The translations under genes and the position numbers were made by a program. The notes under the pieces are model-generated. The model saw nothing but the letters and a program-made list of their open reading frames with translations, searched no databases and was not told the DNA's origin. From Rathayibacter sp. VKM Ac-2857 (GTDB lineage: Bacteria; Actinomycetota; Actinomycetes; Actinomycetales; Microbacteriaceae), in assembly GCF_013205025.1 (NCBI RefSeq), contig NZ_JABMLE010000002.1:1067570-1131569 (forward strand): 64,000 nt of DNA, written 5' to 3'. Shown in pieces: positions 1-8,807 of this stretch (within the stretch, counting starts at the first letter, position 1; the number at the start of each line of letters is the position of its first letter).

Positions 1-2042
1 TCGAGCAGCAGCTCGACCTGCTCGGCGTCGCTGTACACCTCGACCCGGATCGGGCGGCCCTCGAACCCGGGCCAGGACCAGCTGCCGAGCGAGTCGGTCC
101 ACGCCCACGGCGTGGCGACGGCGAGCTCCTGCCCGTGGCGCTCAGGGCGGCTCACGGCGATGTACGGCGTCGAGGTGAGTCCGAAGACGATCTCGCGGAA
201 GTAGGAGACGGGCAGGCGCTCCCCCGTGATGTCGATGTCGCCGCAGCCCGCGGTGAGGGCCGGGAAGGCTCCGCTGAAGCCGCTCTGCGCTTCGCCGTCC
301 TCGACGTAGCGGTTGACGCCGATGCCGACCTCGCCGAGGTAGTCCCACCCGGTCCAGGTGAAGTCGCCGATCACGCGGGAATCGGCCTGCACAAGAGCCC
401 AGTTGGCGACGATCGACGACGGCCAGGTCTCGCTGCCGACGATGATCCGATCGGGGAACTGCTCGCGGTCGAGCTCGTAGCGCGCGTCGGCGTAGTTCAT
501 CCCGGCGACGTCGAGGACGGCGAACGACTCCTCGGTGCGCTGGGTCGCCTGCTCGGAGGCCTGGATCCGGCCCATCATGGCGCCGAAGCCGGCCATCATC
601 GTGTTCACGCCACCGCCGGGCTGCTCGGCGGCCGCGGAGCGCTGCGCCTTCATCTGCGGCACGATCGTGTCGATCATCGAGACGAAGGGGTTCACCCCGT
701 TGGTCACGTAGCGGGTCGAATCGAGCGAGCGGACTTTCTCCGCGAGACGGCGTCCCCAGATCGAGCCGATCGGCGACCCGGTCTCGGGGATCTCGTTCCC
801 GATGGAGTAGAAGATCACGCTGGGGTGATGGCGGTCCTTCGCGACCATCGCCTCGACGTCGCGCTCCCACCAGGTGGGGAAGTCGAAGGCGTAGTCGTTG
901 TCGGACTTCGCCTGGGTCCACACGTCGAAGGTCTCGTCCATCACGAGCATCCCGAGCCGGTCGCAGGCGTCGAGCAGGGCCGTGCTCATGGGTGCGTGCG
1001 AGCTGCGGATCGCGTTGAACCCGGCTTCCTTGAGGATCGCGATCTTCCGTTCCTCTGCGGGACGCATGGACACCACGCCGAGCGGACCGTTGTCGAGATG
1101 GATGCAGGCGCCGCGCAGCTTCACGCTCTGGCCGTTGATGCGCAGGCCGTGCGTCGGGTCGAGCTGCAGCGAGCGAATGCCGAAGGTCACGTGCTCGGTG
1201 TCGACGATCTCGTCGCCGTCGTGCAGGGTGACGCGGGCGTGGTGCAGTGCTGGGTTCTCGACGCTCCACAGGGCCGGGTCCTCGAGGTGGAGACGGCGGC
1301 GGACGGTGCCGGTCGTGCCGGGGAGGAGGGTGATGGGCGAGCCGCTGCTGCCGACGGGAACGCCGGCGTCGTCTCGGAGAGCGACGTCCAGCCGGTAGGT
1401 GCGGGTGAGCGGGCCGGCGTTCTCGACGAGGGCCTCGATCTCGACGAGCGCCTCATGAGCGGTGACCTCGGGGGTCGTGATGCGCAGTCCGTCGGGGACG
1501 ATGCGACCTGTCCGCTTCACGACGAGGTGGACGTCGCGGTAGATGCCGGCGCCGGCGTACCAACGGCTGTCGAGGGAGGTTCGGCACTCGACGCGGATCT
1601 CGTTGTCGGCGCCGAACTGCAGGAACGGGTCGATCCGGACGGTGAAGCGCGAGTAGCCGTAGGCGTGCGTGCCGGCGAGGTTCCCGTTCACGAAGACCGC
1701 GGCGTCGCGGTAGACGCCGTCGAACTCGAGGAGGACGAGCGACCCGGCGTCCTGCTCCGGCGCCGCGAACGTGCGGCGGTACTCGAAGGCGCCGCCGGGG
1801 AAGTAGCCGTTGGTCTCGCCACGCGGTGCATCCTGGCGGCGAGTCTGCCCGATCAAGGCGTCGTGCGGGAGGTGCACGTCCGTCCAGTCGGCACCGCTCG
1901 AGCCGCCGAGCTCCGCGAACGCCGTGACCTTCGTGCGGAAGGACCATCCCTGGTTGAAGAGCGACCGGTTCGAACGTGCGGTCATCCGCTGCGCGGCCAC
2001 TCGATCGTCGTCGCGGGTGGCGGGATCGGTCAGGCTCGTCAT
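1..2042 (-). CDS. glycoside hydrolase family 2 beta-galactosidase-like enzyme, 3' end beyond window
   Basis: Retaining exo-glycosidase, most likely a cytoplasmic beta-galactosidase (no signal peptide). About 680 residues are visible before the left edge, without a stop. The order is an N-terminal sugar-binding jelly roll (FNQGWSF near residue 26, then PHDALIG), an immunoglobulin-like domain, and a TIM barrel. The barrel carries the acid/base Glu417 in SIGNEIPET and the probable nucleophile Glu538 in VGSETWP. The last visible part (PWAWTDSLGSWSWPG, then VEVYSDAEQVELLL) resembles the DUF4982 module of this beta-galactosidase branch. The start MTSLTDPA was chosen as the first ATG before the conserved domain; a downstream ATG (MTARSNRS) is possible. 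It is divergent from a LacI regulator that probably controls it. Beta-glucuronidase or another GH2 activity cannot be excluded. Confidence 0.85.
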   Translation of the reverse strand, partial: MTSLTDPATRDDDRVAAQRMTARSNRSLFNQGWSFRTKVTAFAELGGSSGADWTDVHLPHDALIGQTRRQDAPRGETNGYFPGGAFEYRRTFAAPEQDAGSLVLLEFDGVYRDAAVFVNGNLAGTHAYGYSRFTVRIDPFLQFGADNEIRVECRTSLDSRWYAGAGIYRDVHLVVKRTGRIVPDGLRITTPEVTAHEALVEIEALVENAGPLTRTYRLDVALRDDAGVPVGSSGSPITLLPGTTGTVRRRLHLEDPALWSVENPALHHARVTLHDGDEIVDTEHVTFGIRSLQLDPTHGLRINGQSVKLRGACIHLDNGPLGVVSMRPAEERKIAILKEAGFNAIRSSHAPMSTALLDACDRLGMLVMDETFDVWTQAKSDNDYAFDFPTWWERDVEAMVAKDRHHPSVIFYSIGNEIPETGSPIGSIWGRRLAEKVRSLDSTRYVTNGVNPFVSMIDTIVPQMKAQRSAAAEQPGGGVNTMMAGFGAMMGRIQASEQATQRTEESFAVLDVAGMNYADARYELDREQFPDRIIVGSETWPSSIVANWALVQADSRVIGDFTWTGWDYLGEVGIGVNRYVEDGEAQSGFSGAFPALTAGCGDIDITGERLPVSYFREIVFGLTSTPYIAVSRPERHGQELAVATPWAWTDSLGSWSWPGFEGRPIRVEVYSDAEQVELLL

Positions 2043-2081
2043 CGAGGGCTCCACTTCGTTGCGGGGTAAGCGCGATGGTAT

Positions 2082-2118
2082 CGCGCGTTACGAAGCTAAA
2101 CACAGCGGGTAACGCGCG
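2082..2118. promoter_or_regulatory. perfect 10-bp inverted repeat, candidate LacI-family operator
   Basis: CGCGCGTTAC at 2082-2091 and its exact reverse complement GTAACGCGCG at 2109-2118 are separated by 17 bp, midway between the divergent GH2 gene and its LacI regulator. The position and symmetry suggest an operator controlling both genes. The arms are wider apart than in a classic compact LacI site, so they could be two half-sites or a cruciform. A related GGTAAGCGCG lies at 2065-2074. Confidence 0.5.
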
Positions 2119-2179
2119 TCAACAAGCGTCCTAGAATTGGTGAGCAGCATCGGTCGGCGACGTCAGAAGGGGGAGCCGC

Positions 2180-3139
2180 GTGATCGTGAAGAGCGAGGAC
2201 GTCGCCCGGCTCGCGGGAGTCTCGCGCGGCGCCGTGAGCCAGATCCTGAACGGGCGGGGCGAGCGCTTCTCCGCCTCGACCATCGAGCGCGTCAAGGAGG
2301 CGGCCCTCGAGCTCGACTACCAGCCTTCAGCCGCCGGCCGTGCCCTCGCCATGGGTTCGAGCGATTTCGTGATCGCCCTCATTCCGAACACCACGTTCGG
2401 TGGCAACTTGCAGGACATCTTCGGTGCCGCGACCGAGCAGCTCGCAGAGCAGGGCCTCACCCTCGTCCTTCGGCTTGCAACGACGACGACCGCTGCGCTG
2501 GGGCGGTTGGTGGGCAGCATGGCTCCGCGGGCGATCCTCTCGCTGACGCCGTTCTCCGACGAGGAGCGAGAGCTGCTCGAGCGCCGAGGGGTGCGCGCGT
2601 TCGACCCCCACCTCGCGTCCGAGGATCAGTTCGACCGCGAGATCGGCCGCCTTCAGGCACGCCATCTGATCGAGCGGGGCAGCACCCGCCTCGCGGTCGC
2701 TCGCCTTCAGGACGCGCGGCAGGACCCGTTCGGGCAGGGCCGCGAGGAGGGCGTCCGCGAGGAGTGCCGCCGTGCCGGCCTCGCCGATCCTGATGTGGTG
2801 CACCTCGGGGTCGATCTGGAGCAGGCGGTCGCCGCGCTCGACAGTCTGAATCCTCCCGGGATCGGGATCGCCTGCTACAACGACGACATCGCGACATGCC
2901 TGCTCTCGGCCGCCAGCATCCGGTCGCTCGAGGTCCCCGAGCAGGTCTCGATCATCGGCATGGACTGCACCCCGCTCTCTCAGGTCACCGTGCCCCGGCT
3001 GACGACGATCTCCTACGACGTCACCGCGCCGACGAAGAACATGATCGCCAACTTCCTCTCGGTCCTCGGCGAGACGCCGGCTCCGGACGGCCCGGTCAAC
3101 GCCCTCGAGCTCGAGCTGGTGGTCGGCGGCACGACCTGA
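2180..3139 (+). CDS. LacI-family transcriptional regulator (near GH2)
   Basis: DNA-binding repressor of 319 residues. The N-terminal HTH is at about residues 4-25 (EDVARLAGVSRGAVSQIL), followed by the hinge region (YQPSAAGRAL) and a periplasmic-binding-protein-like effector domain ending in the typical IIGMDCTPLSQVTVPRLTTI stretch. The GTG start at 2180 was chosen because AAGGGGGA lies 6-12 nt upstream and because it places the HTH at the usual distance from the N-terminus. It is divergent from the GH2 beta-galactosidase, so a galactoside or derived sugar is the likely inducer. The effector domain is somewhat short for the family. Confidence 0.9.
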   Translation: MIVKSEDVARLAGVSRGAVSQILNGRGERFSASTIERVKEAALELDYQPSAAGRALAMGSSDFVIALIPNTTFGGNLQDIFGAATEQLAEQGLTLVLRLATTTTAALGRLVGSMAPRAILSLTPFSDEERELLERRGVRAFDPHLASEDQFDREIGRLQARHLIERGSTRLAVARLQDARQDPFGQGREEGVREECRRAGLADPDVVHLGVDLEQAVAALDSLNPPGIGIACYNDDIATCLLSAASIRSLEVPEQVSIIGMDCTPLSQVTVPRLTTISYDVTAPTKNMIANFLSVLGETPAPDGPVNALELELVVGGTT

Positions 3140-3163
3140 CCGGGCGACTCTGAGGGACTGCGT

Positions 3164-3706
3164 TCAGTGGCCGACGACGAGCTTGAACCCCGCGGTCGCA
3201 ACTCCCGCCGTCGCCAGTGCCACACCGGTGCCCACCGTGCGCCACGAACTCTGAGTGCCGCGGAGGTGGCCGATCGTGAAGCCGAGAAGCAGGAACCTCG
3301 TCACTACGGAGAGTGCGGCGAGCGAGAAAGCCGCAGTACTGCCGAGAAGCCCAGCGACCGCGGCGATCAGGAGCACCACGGGTATCGCGCCCGAGCTGAG
3401 CACGGGCAGACCGTCGCGCAGCGAGTGCCGAAGTGCCGCCCGGTCAGGCCGATGATTCGTCCGGATCCGTGTCGCGTACGACTCCGCGACGACATGGGCG
3501 ATGAACGTCGAAACCACTGTGCCGATCAGCAAGAGCAGGTTCTCGGCGGTGCCTGCTTCGGCGGGACCGATGACCGCCAGGGTGCCTAGGACGACGATAT
3601 TGCCGTAGATGTAGGCCTGGGCGCGGGCGGCAGCGGTGTCGACATCGATCGAGCCGCCTTTCGCGGCCTGGACCACTTCATCACCGACCGCAGGGTTCTG
3701 ATCCAT
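3164..3706 (-). CDS. small integral membrane protein, function unknown
   Basis: A 180-residue protein with about five hydrophobic helices (around AYIYGNIVVLGTLAVIG, LLLLIGTVVSTFIAHVV, IPVVLLIAAVAGLLG, SLAALSVVTRFLLLGF and the C-terminal VALATAGVATAGF). No signal peptide is evident and the N-terminus is probably cytoplasmic. The start has a good GGAGAG ribosome site 5-10 nt upstream. Its 3' end faces the LacI gene 24 bp away. A possible small transporter or stress-related membrane protein; I do not recognise the family. It lies 72 bp downstream of the DUF1269 gene on the same strand and may be co-transcribed with it. Confidence 0.7.
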   Translation of the reverse strand: MDQNPAVGDEVVQAAKGGSIDVDTAAARAQAYIYGNIVVLGTLAVIGPAEAGTAENLLLLIGTVVSTFIAHVVAESYATRIRTNHRPDRAALRHSLRDGLPVLSSGAIPVVLLIAAVAGLLGSTAAFSLAALSVVTRFLLLGFTIGHLRGTQSSWRTVGTGVALATAGVATAGFKLVVGH

Positions 3707-3777
3707 CGGTTCTCTCCTTCAGACGGTGATGCACCGGGATCAGCGGACCTCGGCCAGGTTCAGGTCGACGCGGACGG

Positions 3778-4242
3778 TCAATCGAAGAGCGCCGATACGT
3801 CGGCATCGACCGGCTCGACGACAACCTGACGCGCCGAGAGCGAGCCGAGAAGCTCGGTCGCCTGGGAAACGGCGTCGCTCGAGATCTCGAACACCACGGC
3901 GGACTCGCCGAGCTGAATTGTCTCGCCGAGCTCCTGCAGCTGCGAATTCTTGAAGCCGACGTCACGGAGGCGACTGGCAAGAATCCCGACACCACTTCCC
4001 GCCAGGACACCGAGCGGTCCGCCGATGAGGCCGATGGCCCCGCCGACGAGAGCGCCGCGCCCCGCACCCCAGTCCTTGGTCTCGGTGAACGTGGGCGTAC
4101 CGTCGGCCTTGACGTGGAGGACTGCGGTGTTGGCGATCTTCTCGGGGGCGGCACCGACGACCGCCGCGGCGGCTCGCGCTGCACCGTCCGGTGTAGCGAA
4201 GGCCGCGGCGAGGATGGTTCGGGTGGGGGCTGTTGCGGTCAT
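3778..4242 (-). CDS. DUF1269-like glycine-zipper protein
   Basis: A 154-residue protein. The first half is a soluble alpha/beta segment. It is followed by a glycine-rich membrane-type hairpin (GALVGGAIGLIGGPLGVL, then GSGVGILASRL), a short conserved turn (DVGFKNSQLQELGE) and a C-terminal VVFEISSDA region. This layout matches the DUF1269 family of predicted membrane-associated proteins, often linked to stress responses; the molecular role is unknown. It is the likely first gene of a two-gene unit with the small membrane protein downstream. Confidence 0.7.
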   Translation of the reverse strand: MTATAPTRTILAAAFATPDGAARAAAAVVGAAPEKIANTAVLHVKADGTPTFTETKDWGAGRGALVGGAIGLIGGPLGVLAGSGVGILASRLRDVGFKNSQLQELGETIQLGESAVVFEISSDAVSQATELLGSLSARQVVVEPVDADVSALFD

Positions 4243-4552
4243 GATGTGCTCCTCGGTCAGGCCCTGCGCTTGTCGCCGGGCGATGTAGGTCCACTCTCCC
4301 GGGTCGCCATCGCGCTGCCGTCCTGCTTCAGGAGCGGCCTGTGTAGTCCATCCGCAGTAGGTGCAACGAGCCCACCAGTGGCGATGGTCAGCGTGAAGGC
4401 TGCGCTTCCGGTCGCCATGGGCGGCTCAGGGGTGATGTGCCCGTGCCGAGCTGGTGTTCGCTGCCGGCTACGCCGACCGCCTCGCGGTTCCCCTGGACCG
4501 TCGCGCCGGCCGACGCGAGCGAGTGTGTCGACGGTTCAGCGGTTTCTCGGCG
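4243..4552. other. 310-bp intergenic stretch without a recognisable gene
   Basis: This interval separates the DUF1269 gene from the 3' end of the TetR gene, both on the minus strand. It should carry the promoter of the DUF1269 gene. I see no convincing coding sequence, tRNA, long hairpin or repeat in it. Confidence 0.5.
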
Positions 4553-5206
4553 TCACCGCGAGGGAGGCGTGTCGAACGCGGTTCCCAGCAACTGCTGGAT
4601 CTCCATCAGGTTCTGACCCGTGAGCCGTCGGATTGCGTCCTCGACCGCCGCGCCGAGGTCGAACGTCGGGTCCGAGATCCAGAACTGGTTGAGGCCGTCC
4701 CACACTGCGATCACCTGACGGGCGGTGATGCGAGGGTCCGCGGCAGGGTGAGCGAGGCCACTCCGCTGGCTGTGCTCGATGAGGTGCGCGAACACCTCGA
4801 CCAGCCTGGCGTTGCGCACGGCGAAGTACTCGGCAGCCGGATGCTCCGGTGACGCCGCTGCGCCCCTCAGCACAGTGAGGAGCCGAAACCGGGGATCGGC
4901 GGAGTCGGGGTTCGGCAGTCGACGGAAGGCGCGGGCGTCGATGACGGTGTCGTCCAGGTCCAGCTGGGATTTCGCGCCCTGCTCCTCCTCGATCGCTCCC
5001 AGGGCGGCGACGAGCAGGTGGTCCTTCGAGGGGAAGTGGTAGAGCACTGTGGTCTCGCTCACCCCCGAGCGCTGGGAGACCAGCGCCGTCGTCACGCCTT
5101 CGTGGCCGAGCTCGTCGACGAGCGCCACCACCGCGGCGACGATCGTCTCGCGGCGCTTCCGCGTCGAGGCGTACGGTCCGCGCTTCGTCGGTGCAGTCGA
5201 GGTCAC
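4553..5206 (-). CDS. TetR/AcrR-family regulator (near GPH transporter)
   Basis: A 217-residue one-component regulator. The HTH spans about residues 36-56 (GVTTALVSQRSGVSETTVLY, then HFPSKDHLL), the standard TetR fold, with a helical ligand domain after it. It is divergent from the GPH symporter/esterase pair with a 170-bp gap, so it probably represses or activates that pair. That gap holds GCCTAGGC (5213-5220) and GTGATTCAC, possible but weak operator candidates. The inducer is unknown; a phenolic ester or sugar ester is suggested only by context. Confidence 0.85.
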   Translation of the reverse strand: MTSTAPTKRGPYASTRKRRETIVAAVVALVDELGHEGVTTALVSQRSGVSETTVLYHFPSKDHLLVAALGAIEEEQGAKSQLDLDDTVIDARAFRRLPNPDSADPRFRLLTVLRGAAASPEHPAAEYFAVRNARLVEVFAHLIEHSQRSGLAHPAADPRITARQVIAVWDGLNQFWISDPTFDLGAAVEDAIRRLTGQNLMEIQQLLGTAFDTPPSR

Positions 5207-5376
5207 ATGATCAGCCTAGGCGAGGACAATCTGAGTAAGTTCCAGTTTTCGGCAGTGGGAAGCGCGACTGATCGCTTGATTCTCGTTCCAACACTGTGAT
5301 TCACTCTGTTTTCAGATCCGGCGCCGCGAGACGCCGTCCCTCCCGATCTCCGCGCTCCTCCTCCGAAGGACCCCCG

Positions 5377-6783
5377 ATGACGACGACGTCACGACCGACC
5401 AGCGCCCGCGCCACCCGCAGAGCCGACCGACGAAACGACCCCGACCGACTCTCCGCCGCGGCGGGCCTGGCGTGGACCACCACAGGGCTCTCCGGAGCGG
5501 TCAACTACCTCTTCCTGGCGATGTGGGTGTTCTACGGCACCGACGTCCTCGGCCTGAATCCGGCCGTCCTCGGCACGCTCGCCCTGGTGAGCAAGCTCCT
5601 CGAGGCGGCGGTCGTCGTCCTCGCCGGATGGCTCATCGACCGCACCCCCGAGACCCGCTGGGGTAAGGCCCGGCCCTATGAGCTCGCGATCATCGGGGTC
5701 TGGATCTCGACCTGGTTCCTCTTCTCGACCCCCGATCTCCCCGACGCCGGCAAGACCGCATGGCTCTTCGTCTGGCTCCTCCTGGCCAATGTCGTCTTCA
5801 CCTCCCTCCTCGGAGCGAACGACTACCTCTACCTCGCCCGCGCATTCAACTCCCGCCTCCTCGTCGCCAAGGTCGCCACCCGCACCGGCTTCTTCACGAC
5901 CGTCGGAGTCGTCGCCTTCAACGTCGCCCTGCCGCTCTTCATCGCCCAGGCGGGCACGAGCACCTCGGCGTGGTCGATGCTCGCGCTCTTCCTAGCGATC
6001 CCGCTGGCCCTCATCGGACTCGGCCGCTTCCTCTTCTTCAAGGAGAAGTACCAGACCGAGGCCGCGGACGCCCCGAAGGTCACCTTCCGCGACATCCGCG
6101 AGGTTCTCGTCTCGAACCGCTACATCTGGATCGTCGCCGGCATCAGCTTCGTCGGAGCCCTCGCCGGTGGGACCGGGATAGCCGTCTACTACTTCAAGTA
6201 CGTCGTCGGCGACATCTCCCTGATGAGCCTCACCGGTCTCGTGCCCGTGCTGATCCTCCCGCTGATGCTGTTCTTCCCCCGTCTGATGAAGCGCTTCGCC
6301 ATCAGCACGATCATCACGGCTGGAGCCGTCTGCGGAGTCCTCGCCGGGGTCCTCATGATCGTCGCGAACGGGAACCTGGCGGTGATCCTCCTCTCCAGCG
6401 CGCTGAGCGGCCTCGGGACCCTCCCCATCACCTTCCTCCTCCAGGTGCTCGTCATCGACAACGCCAGTTACAACCAGTGGAGCGGCCGCCGACGGCTCGA
6501 GAGCACGATGGGCGCGATCACGGCATTCGCCGTCCGGCTCGGCGGTGGTCTCGGCGGCGCGGCCACCGGCTGGGTCCTGGGCGTCGTCGGCTACGACGGC
6601 ACGGCCGCGGCGCAGACGCCGGAGGCGCTCACCGGCATCGTCCTTCTCGCCGGCGCGTTCCCCGCGGTGCTCTGGATCGGTGTCGCCCTCGCCATGCGCC
6701 CCTACCGGACCTTCGAAAAGCTGCTCCCCACCATCACCGCGGGCCTCGCTGTGATCACCCCCGACCCGAAGGATCACCGATGA
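5377..6783 (+). CDS. GPH-family (glycoside-pentoside-hexuronide) cation symporter
   Basis: Sugar:cation symporter of the MFS_2/GPH type, 468 residues with about 12 membrane helices. The diagnostic loop after helix 2 reads DRTPETRWGKARPYEL, matching the family's conserved D..T.TR.GK.RP motif. The ATG at 5377 is favoured by the upstream GAAGGA; an earlier in-frame ATG would add 27 unconserved residues. Its stop overlaps the start of the esterase gene (ATGA), so import and hydrolysis are translationally coupled. The divergent TetR gene is the likely regulator. The substrate is probably an esterified or glycosidic plant compound (inference). Confidence 0.88.
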   Translation: MTTTSRPTSARATRRADRRNDPDRLSAAAGLAWTTTGLSGAVNYLFLAMWVFYGTDVLGLNPAVLGTLALVSKLLEAAVVVLAGWLIDRTPETRWGKARPYELAIIGVWISTWFLFSTPDLPDAGKTAWLFVWLLLANVVFTSLLGANDYLYLARAFNSRLLVAKVATRTGFFTTVGVVAFNVALPLFIAQAGTSTSAWSMLALFLAIPLALIGLGRFLFFKEKYQTEAADAPKVTFRDIREVLVSNRYIWIVAGISFVGALAGGTGIAVYYFKYVVGDISLMSLTGLVPVLILPLMLFFPRLMKRFAISTIITAGAVCGVLAGVLMIVANGNLAVILLSSALSGLGTLPITFLLQVLVIDNASYNQWSGRRRLESTMGAITAFAVRLGGGLGGAATGWVLGVVGYDGTAAAQTPEALTGIVLLAGAFPAVLWIGVALAMRPYRTFEKLLPTITAGLAVITPDPKDHR

Positions 6784-8807
6784 CTGCCCCTTCCCCTGTC
6801 ACCGCCGACTCACTCGCCGGACGACCGCTCGACCGCGACCCCGTGGACGGCGCCTTCGCCCTGCCCTACGTCGACATCGACGAGTGGCGCGACGAACCGG
6901 TGCGCCACCGCTACCTGCACGGTGGGTTCCACGACAGCGACACGCGCTTCTCGATCTACCTCCCGACCGCCGATCAGTTCCAGGGACGCTTCTTCCAGCA
7001 CGTCACCCCTGTCCCGCAGAGCGAGAATCTCGCACAGCAGCGCCTCGACGACGAGAACCCGATCCCCTTCACGCTCGCCAGCGGCGGCTACTACCTCGAG
7101 ACCAACAGCGGCGGTCCTGCTGCATCGGGTGGTCCGATGTCCAGCGTGGACCCGACGATCGGCGCCTATCGCGCCAACGCGGCCGTCGCCCGGCTCTCGC
7201 GTCGACTCGCGAGCGCGGTCTTCGGCGAGCAGCGCGTCTTCGGCTACCTCTACGGCGGGAGCGGCGGCGGCTACCGCACGATCGGCGCCTCCGAGAACAC
7301 CGACGGCGTCTGGGACGGCTTCGTGCCCTACGTCATCGGCAGCCCGATGGCGATCCCGAACGTCTTCGCCGTCCGCATGCATGCTCAGCGGATCCTCCGC
7401 GATGTGCTCCCCCGAATCGTGGACGCCTACGACGCCGGCGGGGATCCGACTGAGCTGGAGCTCACCGACGAGGAGCGCGCGACCCTGGACGAGGTGACCC
7501 GCATGGGCTTCCCGCTCCGCTCCTGGTTCGGCTGGGAGACCATGGGGATGCACGCGTTCGGCGTCCTCTACCCCGGGATCATGGCCGCCGACCCGAGCTA
7601 CGCCACCGACTTCTGGAGCGCGGAGGGCTACCTCGGCAGCGACCCGGACGCCTCCGTGCACCGCGACCGCATCCGGCTCGACACCACCGTCGTCGAGCTG
7701 CTCACCGCCGACCCCGACGCGGCGACCGTCACGGGAGGTGTCGACGAGTCGTACAAAGCCACCGTCTCCGGTGACCGCTCGGTCATCGGCGTACGGCTCG
7801 CGGACGTACCCAGCGGCTGGACTCTGGGCGCCGAGCTCGTGATCCGCTCCGGCCACTCGACCGGTCGTGTGCTGCGCGTCGCCGGCGTCGACGGCGACGA
7901 GGTGCTCCTTGAGCCGGGCCAGGGCGACGCCGTCCTCGCTGTCGGTGACGCGGTGACCCTCGATAACTCGAACTTCCTCGCTGCTCAGACCTACCACCGC
8001 CACCAGGTTCCGTCCGCTGACTACCTCGTCTGGGATCAGTTCCGAGACGCCGACGGCGAGCCTGCCCTCCCCCAGCGCCCCCTGCTGCTCGGTCCGCTCT
8101 TCGCGCAGGGCGCCTCCGGCACCGTCCCGACCGGGCGCATCAGCAGCCGGATGATCGTGGTCGCCTCCCTCCTCGACCGTGAGGCCTTCCCGTGGCAGGC
8201 CGACTGGTACCGCTCTCGCGTCGCGGAGTTCCTCGGCGACGCCGCAGACGACCGCTTCCGCCTCTGGTACACCGACAACGCGCTGCACGGCGACGAGAGC
8301 GGCGTCCAGGAGCACGAAACGCTGACGGTCAGCTACGCCGGCGCCCTGCAGGCCGCTCTTCGACAGCTGAGCGCCTGGGTCGAGGAGGGCGTGGAGCCGT
8401 CGCCGTCGACCGTTTACGAGGTCGTCGACGGCCAGGTAGAGGTGGCCGTCGACGATGCTTTGCGCGGTGGCGTCCAGCCCACGGTGACCGCCACGGTCGG
8501 CGGTGCCGATCGGGTCGAGGTGCGCGTTGGCGAGGCGGTCGACGTCCATTTCACCGCCGAGGCGACCACCGCCGGCGGCCTGATCGTTGCCGTGGCGACG
8601 GATCTCACCGGAGCAGGCCACTTCCATGCGGCCGAGCGGGTCTTTCCCGAGCGGAAGATCGACGACGTCCGACAGTGCGCATTCGACGACGCTGGAACCT
8701 ATTTCCTCGCCATCCGCGTCACTGCACAGACCACCGGAGATGCAGACGATCCCTATGCGCGCGTCGACAACATCGCCCGAGTCAGGGTGGTCGTCCGCGC
8801 CGATTAA
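6780..8807 (+). CDS. tannase/feruloyl-esterase-like alpha/beta hydrolase
   Basis: A 675-residue protein with no signal peptide. A nucleophile-elbow-like stretch YLYGGSGGGYRT lies near residue 160. A C-terminal DNALHGDESG could carry the acid and histidine of a catalytic triad, followed by a helix (LRQLSAWVEEGVEPSPSTVY) reminiscent of tannase/feruloyl esterases. The region between contains a beta-rich insertion (SGHSTGRVLRV) of unknown role, and the last ~100 residues look like a beta-sandwich. The family call rests on these motifs only; it may be an uncharacterised hydrolase. Coupling to the upstream GPH transporter implies an intracellular substrate. The 3' end overlaps the convergent lipid-kinase gene by 4 bp. 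Confidence 0.55.
   Translation: MTAPSPVTADSLAGRPLDRDPVDGAFALPYVDIDEWRDEPVRHRYLHGGFHDSDTRFSIYLPTADQFQGRFFQHVTPVPQSENLAQQRLDDENPIPFTLASGGYYLETNSGGPAASGGPMSSVDPTIGAYRANAAVARLSRRLASAVFGEQRVFGYLYGGSGGGYRTIGASENTDGVWDGFVPYVIGSPMAIPNVFAVRMHAQRILRDVLPRIVDAYDAGGDPTELELTDEERATLDEVTRMGFPLRSWFGWETMGMHAFGVLYPGIMAADPSYATDFWSAEGYLGSDPDASVHRDRIRLDTTVVELLTADPDAATVTGGVDESYKATVSGDRSVIGVRLADVPSGWTLGAELVIRSGHSTGRVLRVAGVDGDEVLLEPGQGDAVLAVGDAVTLDNSNFLAAQTYHRHQVPSADYLVWDQFRDADGEPALPQRPLLLGPLFAQGASGTVPTGRISSRMIVVASLLDREAFPWQADWYRSRVAEFLGDAADDRFRLWYTDNALHGDESGVQEHETLTVSYAGALQAALRQLSAWVEEGVEPSPSTVYEVVDGQVEVAVDDALRGGVQPTVTATVGGADRVEVRVGEAVDVHFTAEATTAGGLIVAVATDLTGAGHFHAAERVFPERKIDDVRQCAFDDAGTYFLAIRVTAQTTGDADDPYARVDNIARVRVVVRAD

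Noticed and set aside
135..2069. Long plus-strand open frame opposite the GH2 gene
   Set aside because: Its Asp/Arg/Val-rich translation has no motifs and mirrors the high GC third positions of the real minus-strand gene.
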